A DNA stretch of 64,000 nt from Streptomyces humidus (GTDB taxonomy: Bacteria; Actinomycetota; Actinomycetes; Streptomycetales; Streptomycetaceae): assembly GCF_014649655.1 (NCBI RefSeq), contig NZ_BMTL01000024.1, positions 62,001 through 126,000 on the forward strand. Reading direction: 5' to 3'. The notes below the pieces were generated by a model, which was given only the letters and a program-made list of their open reading frames with translations, was not told the origin of the DNA and did not search any database. Shown here in pieces: positions 49,875-59,697 of the stretch; position 1 is the stretch's first letter, and every line of letters begins with the position of its first letter. The position numbers and the translations under genes were made by a program.

Positions 49875-50129
49875 TCACCCTCCTGCGAACGGCGGGAGCA
49901 CCTCGACCGTGCCGCCGTCGGCCAGCCGTACCGTCTCATGTGCGCGGGTGCCCACGGGGTCACCGTCGACGAGGAACGAACATCGCTGCAGGACACGCGC
50001 GAGTTCGCCGGGGTGCCGCGCCCGTGCGGCCTCGAGCGCCCCGGCCAGCGTGGCCGCGTCGTGCGGCTCCTCGGCGACTCCGGCCGCGGCCTTCGCGGCC
50101 GCCCAGTAGCGCACCGTGACCTTCGCCAT
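49875..50129 (-). CDS. MoaD/ThiS-family sulfur-carrier protein
   Basis: 84 aa from ATG 50129, ending PPFAGG with the C-terminal Gly-Gly that is adenylated and thiocarboxylated. Ubiquitin-like fold ([20 protein letters not shown]). Acts as sulfur donor in molybdopterin or thio-cofactor synthesis; the specific pathway is unclear because no moeB or moaE is adjacent. Neighbouring sulfurtransferase genes may feed it. Confidence 0.9.
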   Translation of the reverse strand: MAKVTVRYWAAAKAAAGVAEEPHDAATLAGALEAARARHPGELARVLQRCSFLVDGDPVGTRAHETVRLADGGTVEVLPPFAGG

Positions 50130-50182
50130 CTCGTCCCTCAAGTCAGATCGTCACATCGGATCTCGGTGTCGACAGGGCCAGG

Positions 50183-51022
50183 CTAGCCCGCCCGTGCGAC
50201 CGCCCAGTCCCCGATGCGGGCCAGCAGGCCGTCGTCGGCGGCGTGTTCGGCATGGCCCATGCCGTGCTCAAGCCAGAGTTCGCCGTGGCCGGCGGCGGCC
50301 TCGGCCAGCATGCGGGGGTGGTCGAGGGGGAAGTAGCCGTCCCGGTCGCCGTGCACGATCAGCAGCGGGGTGGGCGCGATCTTCGGCGCCGACTCGGCCG
50401 GGGACGGCGGCACCGGGTCCCAGTCCCGGTGATGGATGCGGGTGCCGAACCCGTAGCGGCCGACCAGCCGGCCCTCCGGGCGGGTGACCATCCAGTGCAG
50501 CCGGCGCATGGGAGCGGTGCCGCGGTAGTACCAGCGGGCGGGCGCGCTCACGGAGACCACGGCGTCCACGCTCCGCCCGGGCAGGGCCGCGTGCCGCAGA
50601 ACCACCGAGCCGCCCATGGAGAACCCGACGGTCACCACGCGCGGGTGCCCGAGCGAGCGCGCCCACTCGACGGCGGCGGCGAGGTCCAGCACCTCGCGGT
50701 CGCCGACCGTGGAGCGCCCGCCGGAGCGGCCGTGCCCCCGGAAGGAGAACGTGACCACGGCTCCGTGCCGGGCGAAGGCGGCCGCCACCCGACGCAGATG
50801 CGGACGGTCCACGTGCCCCGTGAACCCGTGCGCGATCACGAACATCGGGCGACGCACGGGCGAACCGGAGGCGTCGTATACGACGTGACCCGGTTCGTAT
50901 ACGGAATCGATGGAAATCCCGTCGGCGGTGGTCAGAAACGTCCGCAATGGTGCACACCTGCCCGTCTCGGAATTCGGACGAACGACGGAACGTGCCCCAT
51001 GACCTGCCGGACCCCTGCTCAT
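50183..51022 (-). CDS. Alpha/beta-hydrolase
   Basis: About 279 aa from ATG 51022; TTG near [10 protein letters not shown] is an alternative start, since no good RBS precedes the ATG. Serine-hydrolase fold: oxyanion [10 protein letters not shown], nucleophile elbow [10 protein letters not shown], acid in [11 protein letters not shown], His in GMGHAEHA. Esterase or lipase-like; substrate unknown. Divergent from glnR. Confidence 0.87.
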   Translation of the reverse strand: MSRGPAGHGARSVVRPNSETGRCAPLRTFLTTADGISIDSVYEPGHVVYDASGSPVRRPMFVIAHGFTGHVDRPHLRRVAAAFARHGAVVTFSFRGHGRSGGRSTVGDREVLDLAAAVEWARSLGHPRVVTVGFSMGGSVVLRHAALPGRSVDAVVSVSAPARWYYRGTAPMRRLHWMVTRPEGRLVGRYGFGTRIHHRDWDPVPPSPAESAPKIAPTPLLIVHGDRDGYFPLDHPRMLAEAAAGHGELWLEHGMGHAEHAADDGLLARIGDWAVARAG

Positions 51023-51238
51023 GTGGGCTATTCTGCTGGACAGAGGACTCGGGCAGCGCAGCCCCCGGGTCCTTTCGTGCTTTCGGAAGCGTTGTATACG
51101 ACATGGCGGCCGGGTGGGAAACACCAGGTGACCGTGGGTGTACGGCACCCGGGAACGCGAGCAGTGCCGCACGACTCCCCCACTGCCCCCGAGGCGCGGG
51201 AGGGGCCCCCACGCAGGGACCGAGGAGGAACCAGACAT

Positions 51239-52027
51239 ATGAGTTCTCTGCTGCTCCTGACCAACGCTCTCCAGCCGTCGACGGAAGTGCTGCCGGCCCT
51301 CGGCCTGCTGCTCCACAACGTGCGGGTGGCCCCGGCGGAAGGCCCCGCCCTCGTCGACACCCCCGGCGCCGACGTCATCCTCGTCGACGGCCGCCGCGAC
51401 CTGCCCCAGGTCCGCAGCCTGTGCCAGCTGCTGCGCTCCACCGGGCCGGGCTGTCCGCTCGTCCTGGTGGTGACCGAGGGCGGTCTCGCGGCCGTCACCG
51501 CCGACTGGGGCATCGACGACGTCCTGCTGGACACCGCCGGCCCGGCCGAGGTCGAGGCGCGCCTGCGGCTGGCCATGGGCCGCCAGCAGATCGTGGCCGA
51601 CGACTCCCCGATGGAGATCCGCAACGGCGATCTGTCGGTGGACGAGGCGACCTACAGCGCGAAGCTGAAGGGACGGGTCCTGGACCTCACCTTCAAGGAG
51701 TTCGAGCTCCTGAAATACCTCGCCCAGCACCCGGGCCGGGTGTTCACGCGCGCACAGTTGCTCCAGGAGGTCTGGGGCTACGACTACTTCGGCGGCACCC
51801 GCACGGTCGACGTCCACGTACGGCGGCTGCGCGCCAAACTCGGCCCCGAGCACGAGTCGCTGATCGGAACGGTCCGCAACGTCGGTTATCGATTCGTTAC
51901 CCCCGAGAAGGGGGAGCGCGCCACCGACGAGGCGAAGGCCAGGACGGACCGGTCCGAGCGGGCGAATGCGGAGAATGCGGACAACCCGGCCGCCCGTGAC
52001 GCCGCCGAGGTCCCGGCGGAGGCGTAG
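51239..52027 (+). CDS. glnR: GlnR, global nitrogen regulator (OmpR-type orphan response regulator)
   Basis: 262 aa from ATG 51239 (GAGGAGGAA upstream). N-terminal receiver-like domain ([20 protein letters not shown]) and C-terminal winged helix ([36 protein letters not shown]). It matches Streptomyces GlnR closely as remembered. It activates glnA, glnII, amtB and nitrate/nitrite genes without a cognate kinase. Acidic Ala-rich tail. Confidence 0.95.
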   Translation: MSSLLLLTNALQPSTEVLPALGLLLHNVRVAPAEGPALVDTPGADVILVDGRRDLPQVRSLCQLLRSTGPGCPLVLVVTEGGLAAVTADWGIDDVLLDTAGPAEVEARLRLAMGRQQIVADDSPMEIRNGDLSVDEATYSAKLKGRVLDLTFKEFELLKYLAQHPGRVFTRAQLLQEVWGYDYFGGTRTVDVHVRRLRAKLGPEHESLIGTVRNVGYRFVTPEKGERATDEAKARTDRSERANAENADNPAARDAAEVPAEA

Positions 52028-52132
52028 TACCCGCCGGTAGGCCTGCCACCTGCCCGGACAAGGCGTTGCTCGCGCACAGAGAAGGTTCCGTCCGCCCTGC
52101 CCAGAGCGGGTCCATCCGCGTAGACTCCGCGC

Positions 52133-53155
52133 GTGGCAAAGGTGACTCGGGATGATGTGGCGCGGCTGGCGGGAACTTCCACCGCCGTCGTCAGTTACGT
52201 CATCAACAACGGACCCCGGCCGGTCGCCCCGGCCACGCGCGAGCGTGTCCTCGCCGCCATCAAGGAGCTGGGGTACCGGCCCGACCGGGTCGCCCAGGCG
52301 ATGGCGTCCCGGCGCACCGACCTCATAGGCCTGATCATCCCGGACGCACGTCAGCCCTTCTTCGGCGAGATGGCGCACGCGGTCGAGCAGGCCGCCTCCG
52401 AGCGCGGAAAGATGGTGCTGGTCGGCAACACCGACTACGTCGCCGAGCGCGAGGTCCACTATCTGCGGGCGTTCCTCGGGATGCGGGTCTCGGGTCTCAT
52501 CCTCGTCAGCCACGCGCTCAACGACCAGGCGGCCGCCGAGATCGACGCCTGGGACGCCCGGGTGGTCCTGCTGCACGAACGCCCCGAGGCCATCGACGAC
52601 GTCGCCGTCGTCACCGACGACCTCGGCGGCGCGCAGCTCGCCGTGCGCCACCTCCTGGAGCACGGTCACGCCTACGTGGCCTGTGTCGGCGGCACCGCCG
52701 AGACGCCCTCCGTCGGCGACCCCGTCTCCGACCACGTCGAGGGCTGGCGGCGCGCCATGGACGAGGCGGGCATCAGCACCCAGGGCCGTCTCTTCGAAGC
52801 GCCCTACAACCGCTACGACGCCTACCGCGTCTCCCTGGGCCTGCTGTCGGGCCCCGACCGGCCGCCGGCCGTGTTCTGCTCCACCGACGACCAGGCGATC
52901 GGTCTGCTGCGCGCGGCGCGCGAGCTGCGCATCGACGTGCCCGGCGAGCTGGCCGTCATCGGCTTCGACGACATCAAGGAAGCGGCCCTCGCCGACCCGC
53001 CCATGACCACGGTCGCGTCGGACCGCTCGGCGATGGCCCGCGCCGCGGTCGATCTCGTCCTGGACGACGGCGTGCGGGTGGCCGGGTCGCGGCGCGAGCG
53101 GCTGAAGGTGTTCCCGTCCCGTCTGGTCGCCCGCCGCTCCTGCGGCTGCGAGTAG
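52133..53155 (+). CDS. LacI-family transcriptional regulator
   Basis: 340 aa from GTG 52133. [23 protein letters not shown] with hinge helix, then a periplasmic-binding-like domain ([53 protein letters not shown]). Effector unknown; ends in a Cys-rich RRSCGCE typical of Streptomyces LacI proteins. Confidence 0.92.
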   Translation: MAKVTRDDVARLAGTSTAVVSYVINNGPRPVAPATRERVLAAIKELGYRPDRVAQAMASRRTDLIGLIIPDARQPFFGEMAHAVEQAASERGKMVLVGNTDYVAEREVHYLRAFLGMRVSGLILVSHALNDQAAAEIDAWDARVVLLHERPEAIDDVAVVTDDLGGAQLAVRHLLEHGHAYVACVGGTAETPSVGDPVSDHVEGWRRAMDEAGISTQGRLFEAPYNRYDAYRVSLGLLSGPDRPPAVFCSTDDQAIGLLRAARELRIDVPGELAVIGFDDIKEAALADPPMTTVASDRSAMARAAVDLVLDDGVRVAGSRRERLKVFPSRLVARRSCGCE

Positions 53156-53295
53156 CCCCTTCCGCCCACCCCGCGGCGGTCTCCGGCAGCCTTCGTGAGA
53201 CTTTCCTGAGAGCGGCCGCCCGTCATACGGCCCTGTCCTCATGTCGGGCATACCGGGTTCTGGCGACGTTCTCAGGGAGCACTCAGGGAGCTCTC

Positions 53296-54495
53296 ATGGA
53301 CGAGCGCCAAGCTTCTCTCATGACCGAGAGCTTCCGCCGCAGCGGCGAGTACGAGAACCCGTACCAGGCCCCGTACGAGGGCGCCCGGCAGCACGCCTCA
53401 TCCCCCGCGTCCGCCTCTCCCGAGGCCTCCTCCCCGGTCAGCCCGGTGAACCCGGAGTGGCCGCCCCCGCCGGCCCACCGGCCGGCCGCGCAGGCTCCGG
53501 TCGGGCCCGCCGCCGTGTGGCAGACCCAGGCCGTCGGCGGCGCGGGCGACGGTGACGGCGGCGGCGGAACCGCTCCGCTCCCCCCGGTGGCCGCCGAGCC
53601 CACTCCGCCCGCGCGGAGGAAGCGCGCCCGCGGTCCGTTCGCGCTGCTCGCCGCCGTGGCGGTGGTGGCGGCCGCGATAGGCGGCGGCACGGCCTACGGC
53701 ATCCAGGAGCTGACCGGCACGAACACGGTGGTCTCCTCGTCCACCACGACCAGCGTGGTGCCGACCGGCAAGACGGGGGACGTGGCCACCATCGCGGCGA
53801 CGGTCAGCCCGAGCGTCGTCGAGGTCAGCGCCACGCTCAGCAACGGGACGTCCACCGGCTCCGGCGTGATCATCACCGGTGACGGCGAGATCGTCACCAA
53901 CAACCACGTCGTCTCGGGCGCGAACTCGATCAAGGTGACGACCAGCGACGGCACGTCGTACACCGCGAAGGTCGTCGGCACCGACAGCAAGAAGGACCTC
54001 GCGCTGATCAAGGCGGTGAACGCCTCCGGGCTCAAGCCGGCGACCCTGGGCAACTCCGACGGCGTCAAGGTCGGCGACACGGTCGTCGCGATCGGCTCCC
54101 CCGAGGGCCTGACCGGCACCGTCACCAGCGGCATAGTCTCCGCCCTGCACCGGGACGTGACCGTCTCCACGGGCGAGAACCAGGGCCAGCAGCAGGGCGG
54201 CGGAGGCGGCGACTGGCCGTTCCAGTTCGGCGGCCGGCAGTTCAACGGCGACACCGGCTCGTCCACCACGACCTACAAGGCCCTGCAGACGGACGCCTCC
54301 CTGAACCCCGGCAACTCCGGCGGCGCGCTCATCGACGCCGGCGGGAACATCATCGGCATCAACTCCGCGATGTACTCGGCCGCCGCGAACTCGTCCTCCG
54401 CCGACGCCGGCAGCGTCGGCCTCGGCTTCGCCATCCCGATCAACACCGTCAAGGCCGACCTCGCCGCGCTGCGGGCCGGCGGCTCCACCGGCTGA
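53296..54495 (+). CDS. HtrA-like trypsin-type serine protease lacking a PDZ domain
   Basis: 399 aa; ATG after AGGGAGC. Pro/Ala-rich cytoplasmic N-terminus (~110), one TM helix (FALLAAVAVVAAAIGGGTAY), then an S1C protease domain with His in TNNHVV (~203), Asp in KKDLALIK (~233) and Ser in NPGNSGGAL (~339). It ends right after the protease domain (GFAIPINTVKADLAAL), without the usual PDZ. Likely envelope quality-control protease. An MprAB-like two-component system follows, recalling mycobacterial mprAB-pepD. Confidence 0.92.
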   Translation: MDERQASLMTESFRRSGEYENPYQAPYEGARQHASSPASASPEASSPVSPVNPEWPPPPAHRPAAQAPVGPAAVWQTQAVGGAGDGDGGGGTAPLPPVAAEPTPPARRKRARGPFALLAAVAVVAAAIGGGTAYGIQELTGTNTVVSSSTTTSVVPTGKTGDVATIAATVSPSVVEVSATLSNGTSTGSGVIITGDGEIVTNNHVVSGANSIKVTTSDGTSYTAKVVGTDSKKDLALIKAVNASGLKPATLGNSDGVKVGDTVVAIGSPEGLTGTVTSGIVSALHRDVTVSTGENQGQQQGGGGGDWPFQFGGRQFNGDTGSSTTTYKALQTDASLNPGNSGGALIDAGGNIIGINSAMYSAAANSSSADAGSVGLGFAIPINTVKADLAALRAGGSTG

Positions 54496-54525
54496 ACCCG
54501 CCACCGACCGAGCAGGGAGTTCGTC

Positions 54526-54735
54526 ATGATCCAGCAGGTTTCGCATCCGGTGACCGGTGCCGGCGCGGCCGGCCTCGCCCTGGCCCTCGACGTGGCGTAC
54601 GAGCTGCACCGCCCGACCGAGCCGGCCCGCGCGCCCGAGGTCCCGGCCCCGCAGCTGATGGGCCTGCGCACCACGACGGCCCGCCCGCACCGGCGCAAGG
54701 TGCCGCTGAACCGGCTCGCGGCGATGCGCGGCTGA
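54526..54735 (+). CDS. Small hypothetical protein between protease and response regulator
   Basis: 69 aa; ATG with AGGGAG upstream, 30 bp after the protease stop. N-terminus [20 protein letters not shown] weakly hydrophobic, then basic and Pro-rich (ARPHRRKVPLNRL). No family recognised; probably co-transcribed with the protease. Confidence 0.65.
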   Translation: MIQQVSHPVTGAGAAGLALALDVAYELHRPTEPARAPEVPAPQLMGLRTTTARPHRRKVPLNRLAAMRG

Positions 54736-54855
54736 TCCCGCCGCCCAGTCCCGCCCTGCACGCGGACCACGGGAACCGTGCGACGCTGAACGCACCGGCC
54801 GGTTCCGCACGCCCGGCCCCTCCCGTCGTCCCACCACACCCGAGGATCCACGCCC

Positions 54856-55593
54856 ATGAGCCCCGCCGAAGGCGACCGCGAGACCCAGCGCATCCTGATC
54901 GTCGACGACGAGCCGGCCGTGCGTGAAGCACTCCGGCGCAGCCTCGCCTTCGAGGGCTACGGCACGGAGGTCGCCGTGGACGGCGCGGACGCGCTCGAGA
55001 AGGCCACGGCCTACCGCCCCGACCTGGTGGTGCTGGACATCCAGATGCCGCGCATGGACGGCCTGACGGCGGCCCGCCGCATCCGGGGCGCCGGCGACAC
55101 CACCCCCATCCTGATGCTCACGGCCCGCGACACGGTCGGCGACCGGGTGACGGGACTGGACGCGGGCGCCGACGACTACCTCGTCAAGCCGTTCGAACTC
55201 GACGAGCTCTTCGCCCGGGTGCGGGCCCTGCTGCGGCGCAGCTCCTACGCGGCGGCCGCCGGCGCCGGGGCCCTGGCCGACGACGAGGCCCTGACCTTCG
55301 CCGACCTGCGCATGAACCTCGCGACACGGGAGGTGACACGGGGCGGCCGCCCGGTCGAGCTGACCCGCACGGAGTTCACGCTGCTGGAGATGTTCATGGC
55401 GCACCCGCGCCAGGTCCTCACCCGCGAGCAGATCCTCAAGGCGGTCTGGGGCTTCGACTTCGAGCCCTCCTCCAACTCGCTGGACGTGTACGTGATGTAC
55501 CTGCGCCGCAAGACGGAGGCGGGCGGCGAGCCGCGCCTCGTGCACACCGTGCGGGGCGTGGGGTACGTGCTGCGGCAGGGCGGGGCCGAGTGA
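54856..55593 (+). CDS. OmpR-family response regulator, MprA-like
   Basis: 245 aa. Receiver with acidic pair VDDEPAVRE, phospho-acceptor Asp61 (VVLDIQMP) and Lys in [10 protein letters not shown]; winged helix ([37 protein letters not shown]). Stop overlaps the kinase start (GTGA). Probably senses envelope stress with its partner and may regulate the adjacent protease. Confidence 0.93.
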   Translation: MSPAEGDRETQRILIVDDEPAVREALRRSLAFEGYGTEVAVDGADALEKATAYRPDLVVLDIQMPRMDGLTAARRIRGAGDTTPILMLTARDTVGDRVTGLDAGADDYLVKPFELDELFARVRALLRRSSYAAAAGAGALADDEALTFADLRMNLATREVTRGGRPVELTRTEFTLLEMFMAHPRQVLTREQILKAVWGFDFEPSSNSLDVYVMYLRRKTEAGGEPRLVHTVRGVGYVLRQGGAE

Positions 55594-57047
55594 ACAGGGT
55601 CCTACGGCGGTTCCGAGCCCTCCCGATCCGGGCCCGGCTGTCGATGCTGGTCGCCGCCGCGGTGGCCTTCGCGGTGGCGGCGGTGTCGGTGACCTGCTGG
55701 TTCATCGTGCAGGGGAAGCTGTACGACCAGGTCAACGATGACCTGGAGGAGATGGCGCAGAGGCCCAGCACGGTCAACGCGCTCCTGCAGAGGTGCACGC
55801 AGACCCCTCAGGAGACCCCCCAGCCCTTCCCCGGCCGGAACAACTACGTCCAGGCGATCAAGGAGCAGGGCGCTCCCTGCGTCGACCCGACCTCCCCGGG
55901 CACGGTCGAGGTCACCGGCTCCGACCACAGCGTGATCAGGAACGCGAAGAGGGGCGAGGCCCTCTTCCGCAACGGCACCGACGAGGACGGCAACGCCGTA
56001 CGCGTGCTGACCATGTACCTGGGCGTCGACCAGAACGACTCGCAGGGGGTCGCACTGCAGCTCGCGGTCTCCCTCAAGGGGACCCGGTCGACCCTCAACG
56101 ACCTCGCACTCATCCTGCTCCTGGTGTCCGGTATCGGAGTCGTCGGCGCCGGAGCCGCGGGGCTTGCTGTCGCCCGCGCCGGGCTGCGGCCGCTCGACAA
56201 GCTCACCGAGGCCGTCGAGCACGTGGCCCGGACCGAGGACCTGAACGTGCGGATCCCCGTCGAGGAGGACTCCGAGGACGAGGTGGCCCGGCTCTCCCGC
56301 TCCTTCAACTCCATGACCGCCTCCCTGGCCAGCTCCCACGAGCTCCAGCAGCAGCTGATCGCGGACGCCGGGCACGAGCTGCGCACCCCGCTGACCTCCC
56401 TGCGCACCAACATCGAGCTGCTCACCCGCAGCGAGGAGACGGGACGTCCGATCCCCGCCGCCGACCGCAAGGCGCTGCTCGACTCCGTCAAGGCGCAGAT
56501 GACCGAACTCGCCTCGCTCATCGGCGACCTCCAGGAACTGTCCCGCTCCGCGGGCCAGCGCGGCGAGCGCGTGCAGGTGGTCTCGCTGGAGGAGGCGGTC
56601 GAGTCGGCGCTGCGCCGGGCCAGGCTGCGCGGCCCCGAACTGACCATCACCGCCTCGCTGGAGCCCTGGTACACCCGGGCGGAGCCGGCCGCGCTGGAGC
56701 GTGCGGTGGTCAACGTCCTGGACAACGCGGTGAAGTTCAGCCCTGTGGGCGGCACGGTCGACGTGCGGCTCGCGGACGGGACGCTGACCGTCCGCGACCA
56801 CGGCCCCGGCATCCCCGCCGAGGAACTCCCTTACGTCTTCGACCGGTTCTGGCGTTCCCCCAGCGCACGCGCGCTGCCCGGCTCGGGCCTCGGTCTGTCG
56901 ATCGTCGCCCGCACCGTGGAACAGGCCGGAGGCCAGGTGGCCCTGGCCCGCGCGGACGGCGGCGGCACGGTGGCGACGATCCGGCTGCCGGGAGCACCCA
57001 CCCCTCCGCCGGAGGATCCCCCCGTCGGCTCGCCGCAACTCTCCTGA
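55590..57047 (+). CDS. Sensor histidine kinase, MprB-like
   Basis: 485 aa from GTG 55590. TM1 ~17-40, extracellular sensor ~41-168, TM2 ~170-192, HAMP, HisKA with [13 protein letters not shown] (His ~262), HATPase with N-box [11 protein letters not shown] (~375), DHGPGI and GSGLGLSIV. All kinase motifs are intact. Translationally coupled to its regulator. Confidence 0.94.
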   Translation: MNRVLRRFRALPIRARLSMLVAAAVAFAVAAVSVTCWFIVQGKLYDQVNDDLEEMAQRPSTVNALLQRCTQTPQETPQPFPGRNNYVQAIKEQGAPCVDPTSPGTVEVTGSDHSVIRNAKRGEALFRNGTDEDGNAVRVLTMYLGVDQNDSQGVALQLAVSLKGTRSTLNDLALILLLVSGIGVVGAGAAGLAVARAGLRPLDKLTEAVEHVARTEDLNVRIPVEEDSEDEVARLSRSFNSMTASLASSHELQQQLIADAGHELRTPLTSLRTNIELLTRSEETGRPIPAADRKALLDSVKAQMTELASLIGDLQELSRSAGQRGERVQVVSLEEAVESALRRARLRGPELTITASLEPWYTRAEPAALERAVVNVLDNAVKFSPVGGTVDVRLADGTLTVRDHGPGIPAEELPYVFDRFWRSPSARALPGSGLGLSIVARTVEQAGGQVALARADGGGTVATIRLPGAPTPPPEDPPVGSPQLS

Positions 57048-57131
57048 AACTCCTCGGAGTCGGCAACCTTCCCGCGCCGGGCGGCGACCCACCCGCAGTC
57101 AAGCCCCCCACCGCACGGAAGGGTTCGCCAT

Positions 57132-59291
57132 ATGAGCGAGCATCTCCGCACATCGCCCGAGTCGGAGCGAACGGCCGGGACGGTCAGGCCGGTCAGGCAG
57201 ACGGCCGGGTCCCCCCACCGTGGAGGAGGGAGGGCGCTGCGGGCCGGCGTCCCCCTCGCCCTGATCGCCGCCTGCGCCCTCGCCCAAGGCTCCCTCGCCC
57301 ACGGCGCCGACTTCGGCCTCGCCGCCGCGGCGGGACAGGCGCAGGCCGCCGCCGCGACCTCGCCCGCCTGGGCCACCGCCTCCGCCGACGGTTTCGCGTC
57401 CGTCGACGCGCTCGGGCAGAACGGCACCTACGGCGGCCGGGACGGCAGGACCGTCACCGTGCGAACCCTCGCCGACCTGGAGAAGTACGCGACGGCCGCC
57501 GAGCCGTACGTCATCGTGGTCGCCTCGACGATCACCATGGACCCGGTCGGCAAGGAGATCAAGGTCCGGTCGGACAAGACGATCGTCGGCTCCGGGACCG
57601 CCGGGCAGATCGTCGGCGGCGGCTTCTTCCTCGGCCAGGGCGTCCACAACGTGATCATCCGCAACCTGACGATCCGGGACGCGTACCAAGGGGTCTGGAA
57701 CGACAAGGAACACGACTTCGACGGCATCCAGATGGACGGCGCGCACCACGTCTGGATCGACCACAACGACATCCGGAACATGGCCGACGGGCTCATCGAC
57801 AGCCGCAAGGACACCACGTACCTGACCGTCTCCTGGAACAAGCTCAGCCAGGACAACAAGGCGTTCGGCATCGGCTGGACCGACAACGTCACCGCCGACC
57901 TCACGATCCACCACAACTGGATCCGCGAGACCGAGCAGCGCAACCCCTCCACGGACAACGTCGCCCACGCGCACCTGTACAACAACTTCCTGGAGGACGT
58001 GGCGGGGACGTCCATCAAATCGTCCTACGGCGACTACGCGCGCGGCAGGACCAACATGGTCCTGGAGAACTCCTGCTTCCAGGGCATGACCAACCCCGTG
58101 ATCCGGGACGCCACCGCGACCCTCGTCCAGCGCGGCAACGTCTTCTCCGGCACGAGCGGCAGGAACGAGAGCGGCGGCACGGGCGCGGCCTGGGACCCGA
58201 GGACGTACTACGCGTACGCCCTCGACAAGGCGGCTGACGTGCCCGCGCTGCTCAAGTCGGGTGCGGGACCGCGCGGTTCGATCGGCACGACCTCGACGGC
58301 AGCCGCGAGGACGACGACCACGGCGCGGGCCGCCGCCGCGACCACGCTCACCGTCGCCAAGGACGGCAGCGGGCAGTACACGACCGTGCAGGCCGCCGTG
58401 AACGCCGTCCCGGCGAACAACCCCTCGCGCGTCGTGATCGCCGTCAAGCCCGGCACGTACCGCGAGCTGGTCAAGGTGCCGTCCAACAAGCCGCACGTCA
58501 CCATCCGGGGCACCGGCGGCAGCCGCAAGGACACCACGATCGTCTACAACAACGCGTCGGGCACCCCCAAGCCCGGCGGCGGCACGTACGGCACCGGCGG
58601 CAGCGCCACCGTCGCCGTCGAGGCGGACGACTTCCAGGCCCGCAACCTGACCATCTCCAACGACTTCGACGAGGGGGCCCACCAGGACATCGCCGGCCAG
58701 GCGGTCGCCCTGCGGACCGCCTCCGACAAGGTGTTCCTGGACGGCGTCATCGTCAGCGGCGACCAGGACACCCTGCTGGTGGACACCGCGTCCAAGGACA
58801 GGCTGGGCCGCGTCTACATGGCCGACTCCCAAGTCATCGGCAACGTCGACTTCATCTTCGGCCGCGCCACCGCGGTGATCGACAGGTCGGTCATCACGCT
58901 GAAGAAGCGCTGGAACGGCACCTCGGCCGGGTATGTCACCGCCCCCAGCACCGCCGCCGGCCGCAAGGGCATCCTGATCGCCAACTCCACGGTGAACGGC
59001 GACGTGTCCGACCGCAGCTTCTACCTCGGCCGCCCCTGGCACGCCGGCGGCGACGCGAGCCTCGACCCGCAGGCCACGGTCCGCGACACCACCCTGAGCG
59101 CCGCGATCAGGACCGCGCCCTGGACCGACATGAGCGGCTTCTCCTGGAAGGACGACCGGTTCGCCGAGTACCGGAACAGGGGCGCGGGGGCCGGCGCCGC
59201 GAGCACCGACCGCCCTCAGCTCACCGACGCGCAGGCCGCCGGCCAGGAGGTCGCGGACTGGCTGGGGGACTGGACCCCCAGCGCGTCCTGA
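57132..59291 (+). CDS. Secreted bifunctional pectate lyase (PL1) - pectinesterase (CE8)
   Basis: 719 aa; ATG with AAGGG upstream. Signal peptide after a ~35-residue basic N-region (AGVPLALIAACALAQGSLAH). Domain 1 (~60-390) is a PL1 beta-helix: VWIDHNDI, TVSWNKLS, IHHNWI and NPSTDNVAHAHLYNN. A Thr/Ala linker follows (~395-410). Domain 2 (~412-700) is CE8: GTYRELVKVP, GDQDTLLVD (~543), GNVDFIFGRA with nucleophile Asp (~570), and YLGRPW with Arg (~631). CE8 removes methyl esters from pectin, producing the substrate for PL1 cleavage, so the fusion couples both steps. This is a plant-polysaccharide degrader in a region otherwise of core genes. Confidence 0.92.
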   Translation: MSEHLRTSPESERTAGTVRPVRQTAGSPHRGGGRALRAGVPLALIAACALAQGSLAHGADFGLAAAAGQAQAAAATSPAWATASADGFASVDALGQNGTYGGRDGRTVTVRTLADLEKYATAAEPYVIVVASTITMDPVGKEIKVRSDKTIVGSGTAGQIVGGGFFLGQGVHNVIIRNLTIRDAYQGVWNDKEHDFDGIQMDGAHHVWIDHNDIRNMADGLIDSRKDTTYLTVSWNKLSQDNKAFGIGWTDNVTADLTIHHNWIRETEQRNPSTDNVAHAHLYNNFLEDVAGTSIKSSYGDYARGRTNMVLENSCFQGMTNPVIRDATATLVQRGNVFSGTSGRNESGGTGAAWDPRTYYAYALDKAADVPALLKSGAGPRGSIGTTSTAAARTTTTARAAAATTLTVAKDGSGQYTTVQAAVNAVPANNPSRVVIAVKPGTYRELVKVPSNKPHVTIRGTGGSRKDTTIVYNNASGTPKPGGGTYGTGGSATVAVEADDFQARNLTISNDFDEGAHQDIAGQAVALRTASDKVFLDGVIVSGDQDTLLVDTASKDRLGRVYMADSQVIGNVDFIFGRATAVIDRSVITLKKRWNGTSAGYVTAPSTAAGRKGILIANSTVNGDVSDRSFYLGRPWHAGGDASLDPQATVRDTTLSAAIRTAPWTDMSGFSWKDDRFAEYRNRGAGAGAASTDRPQLTDAQAAGQEVADWLGDWTPSAS

Positions 59292-59306
59292 CGTGATCGG
59301 CGTCGG

Positions 59307-59690
59307 CTACACGCCCGCCGCGTAGCCGACGCCGACCGCGGTCACCATGACCATCGCCGAGCCGATGATCCAGGCCATCGCGCCCTTGCTGGCCTTCGTC
59401 GTCGGGTCCTCGACCCACCGGTAGTGGTCCCGGGTGATCGTGGAGCGGACCGGGCCCAGCATGAGGGGCATCATGACCATGACCGCGGCGTAGAGATACA
59501 GGGTCGCGGGCAGTGCGTTGTGCTGCACCAGAGCCCGCAGGCCCAGGGTCGCGATGCCGATGACCGGCATCCACACCTGTTTTTTCTTGTACTTCGGTAT
59601 CTGGATGATCCACTGCATCGCGACGAGGTTGACGACGGTCGCGCCCGCCGCGATGAGGATCCAGACGCTGGTGGACAGCGACAGAAACAT
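59307..59690 (-). CDS. Four-helix small membrane protein, partner of ALF-repeat protein
   Basis: 127 aa from ATG 59690. About three to four hydrophobic segments (SVWILIAAGATVVNLVAMQW, LYLYAAVMVMMPLML, WIIGSAMVMVTAVGVGYAAG). It starts 7 bp after the stop of the large upstream ALF-repeat gene, same strand, so it is co-transcribed. No family recognised. Position after a large secreted repeat protein with a hydrophobic C-terminus suggests an immunity or secretion partner (inference). Confidence 0.75.
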   Translation of the reverse strand: MFLSLSTSVWILIAAGATVVNLVAMQWIIQIPKYKKKQVWMPVIGIATLGLRALVQHNALPATLYLYAAVMVMMPLMLGPVRSTITRDHYRWVEDPTTKASKGAMAWIIGSAMVMVTAVGVGYAAGV

Positions 59691-59697
59691 GGGCGTC

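Noticed and set aside
50183-53251. Continuous open frame of ~1020 codons on the minus strand
   Set aside because: Only the last ~280 codons have protein-like sequence (alpha/beta hydrolase). The rest is antisense to glnR and the LacI gene and is open because of high GC.
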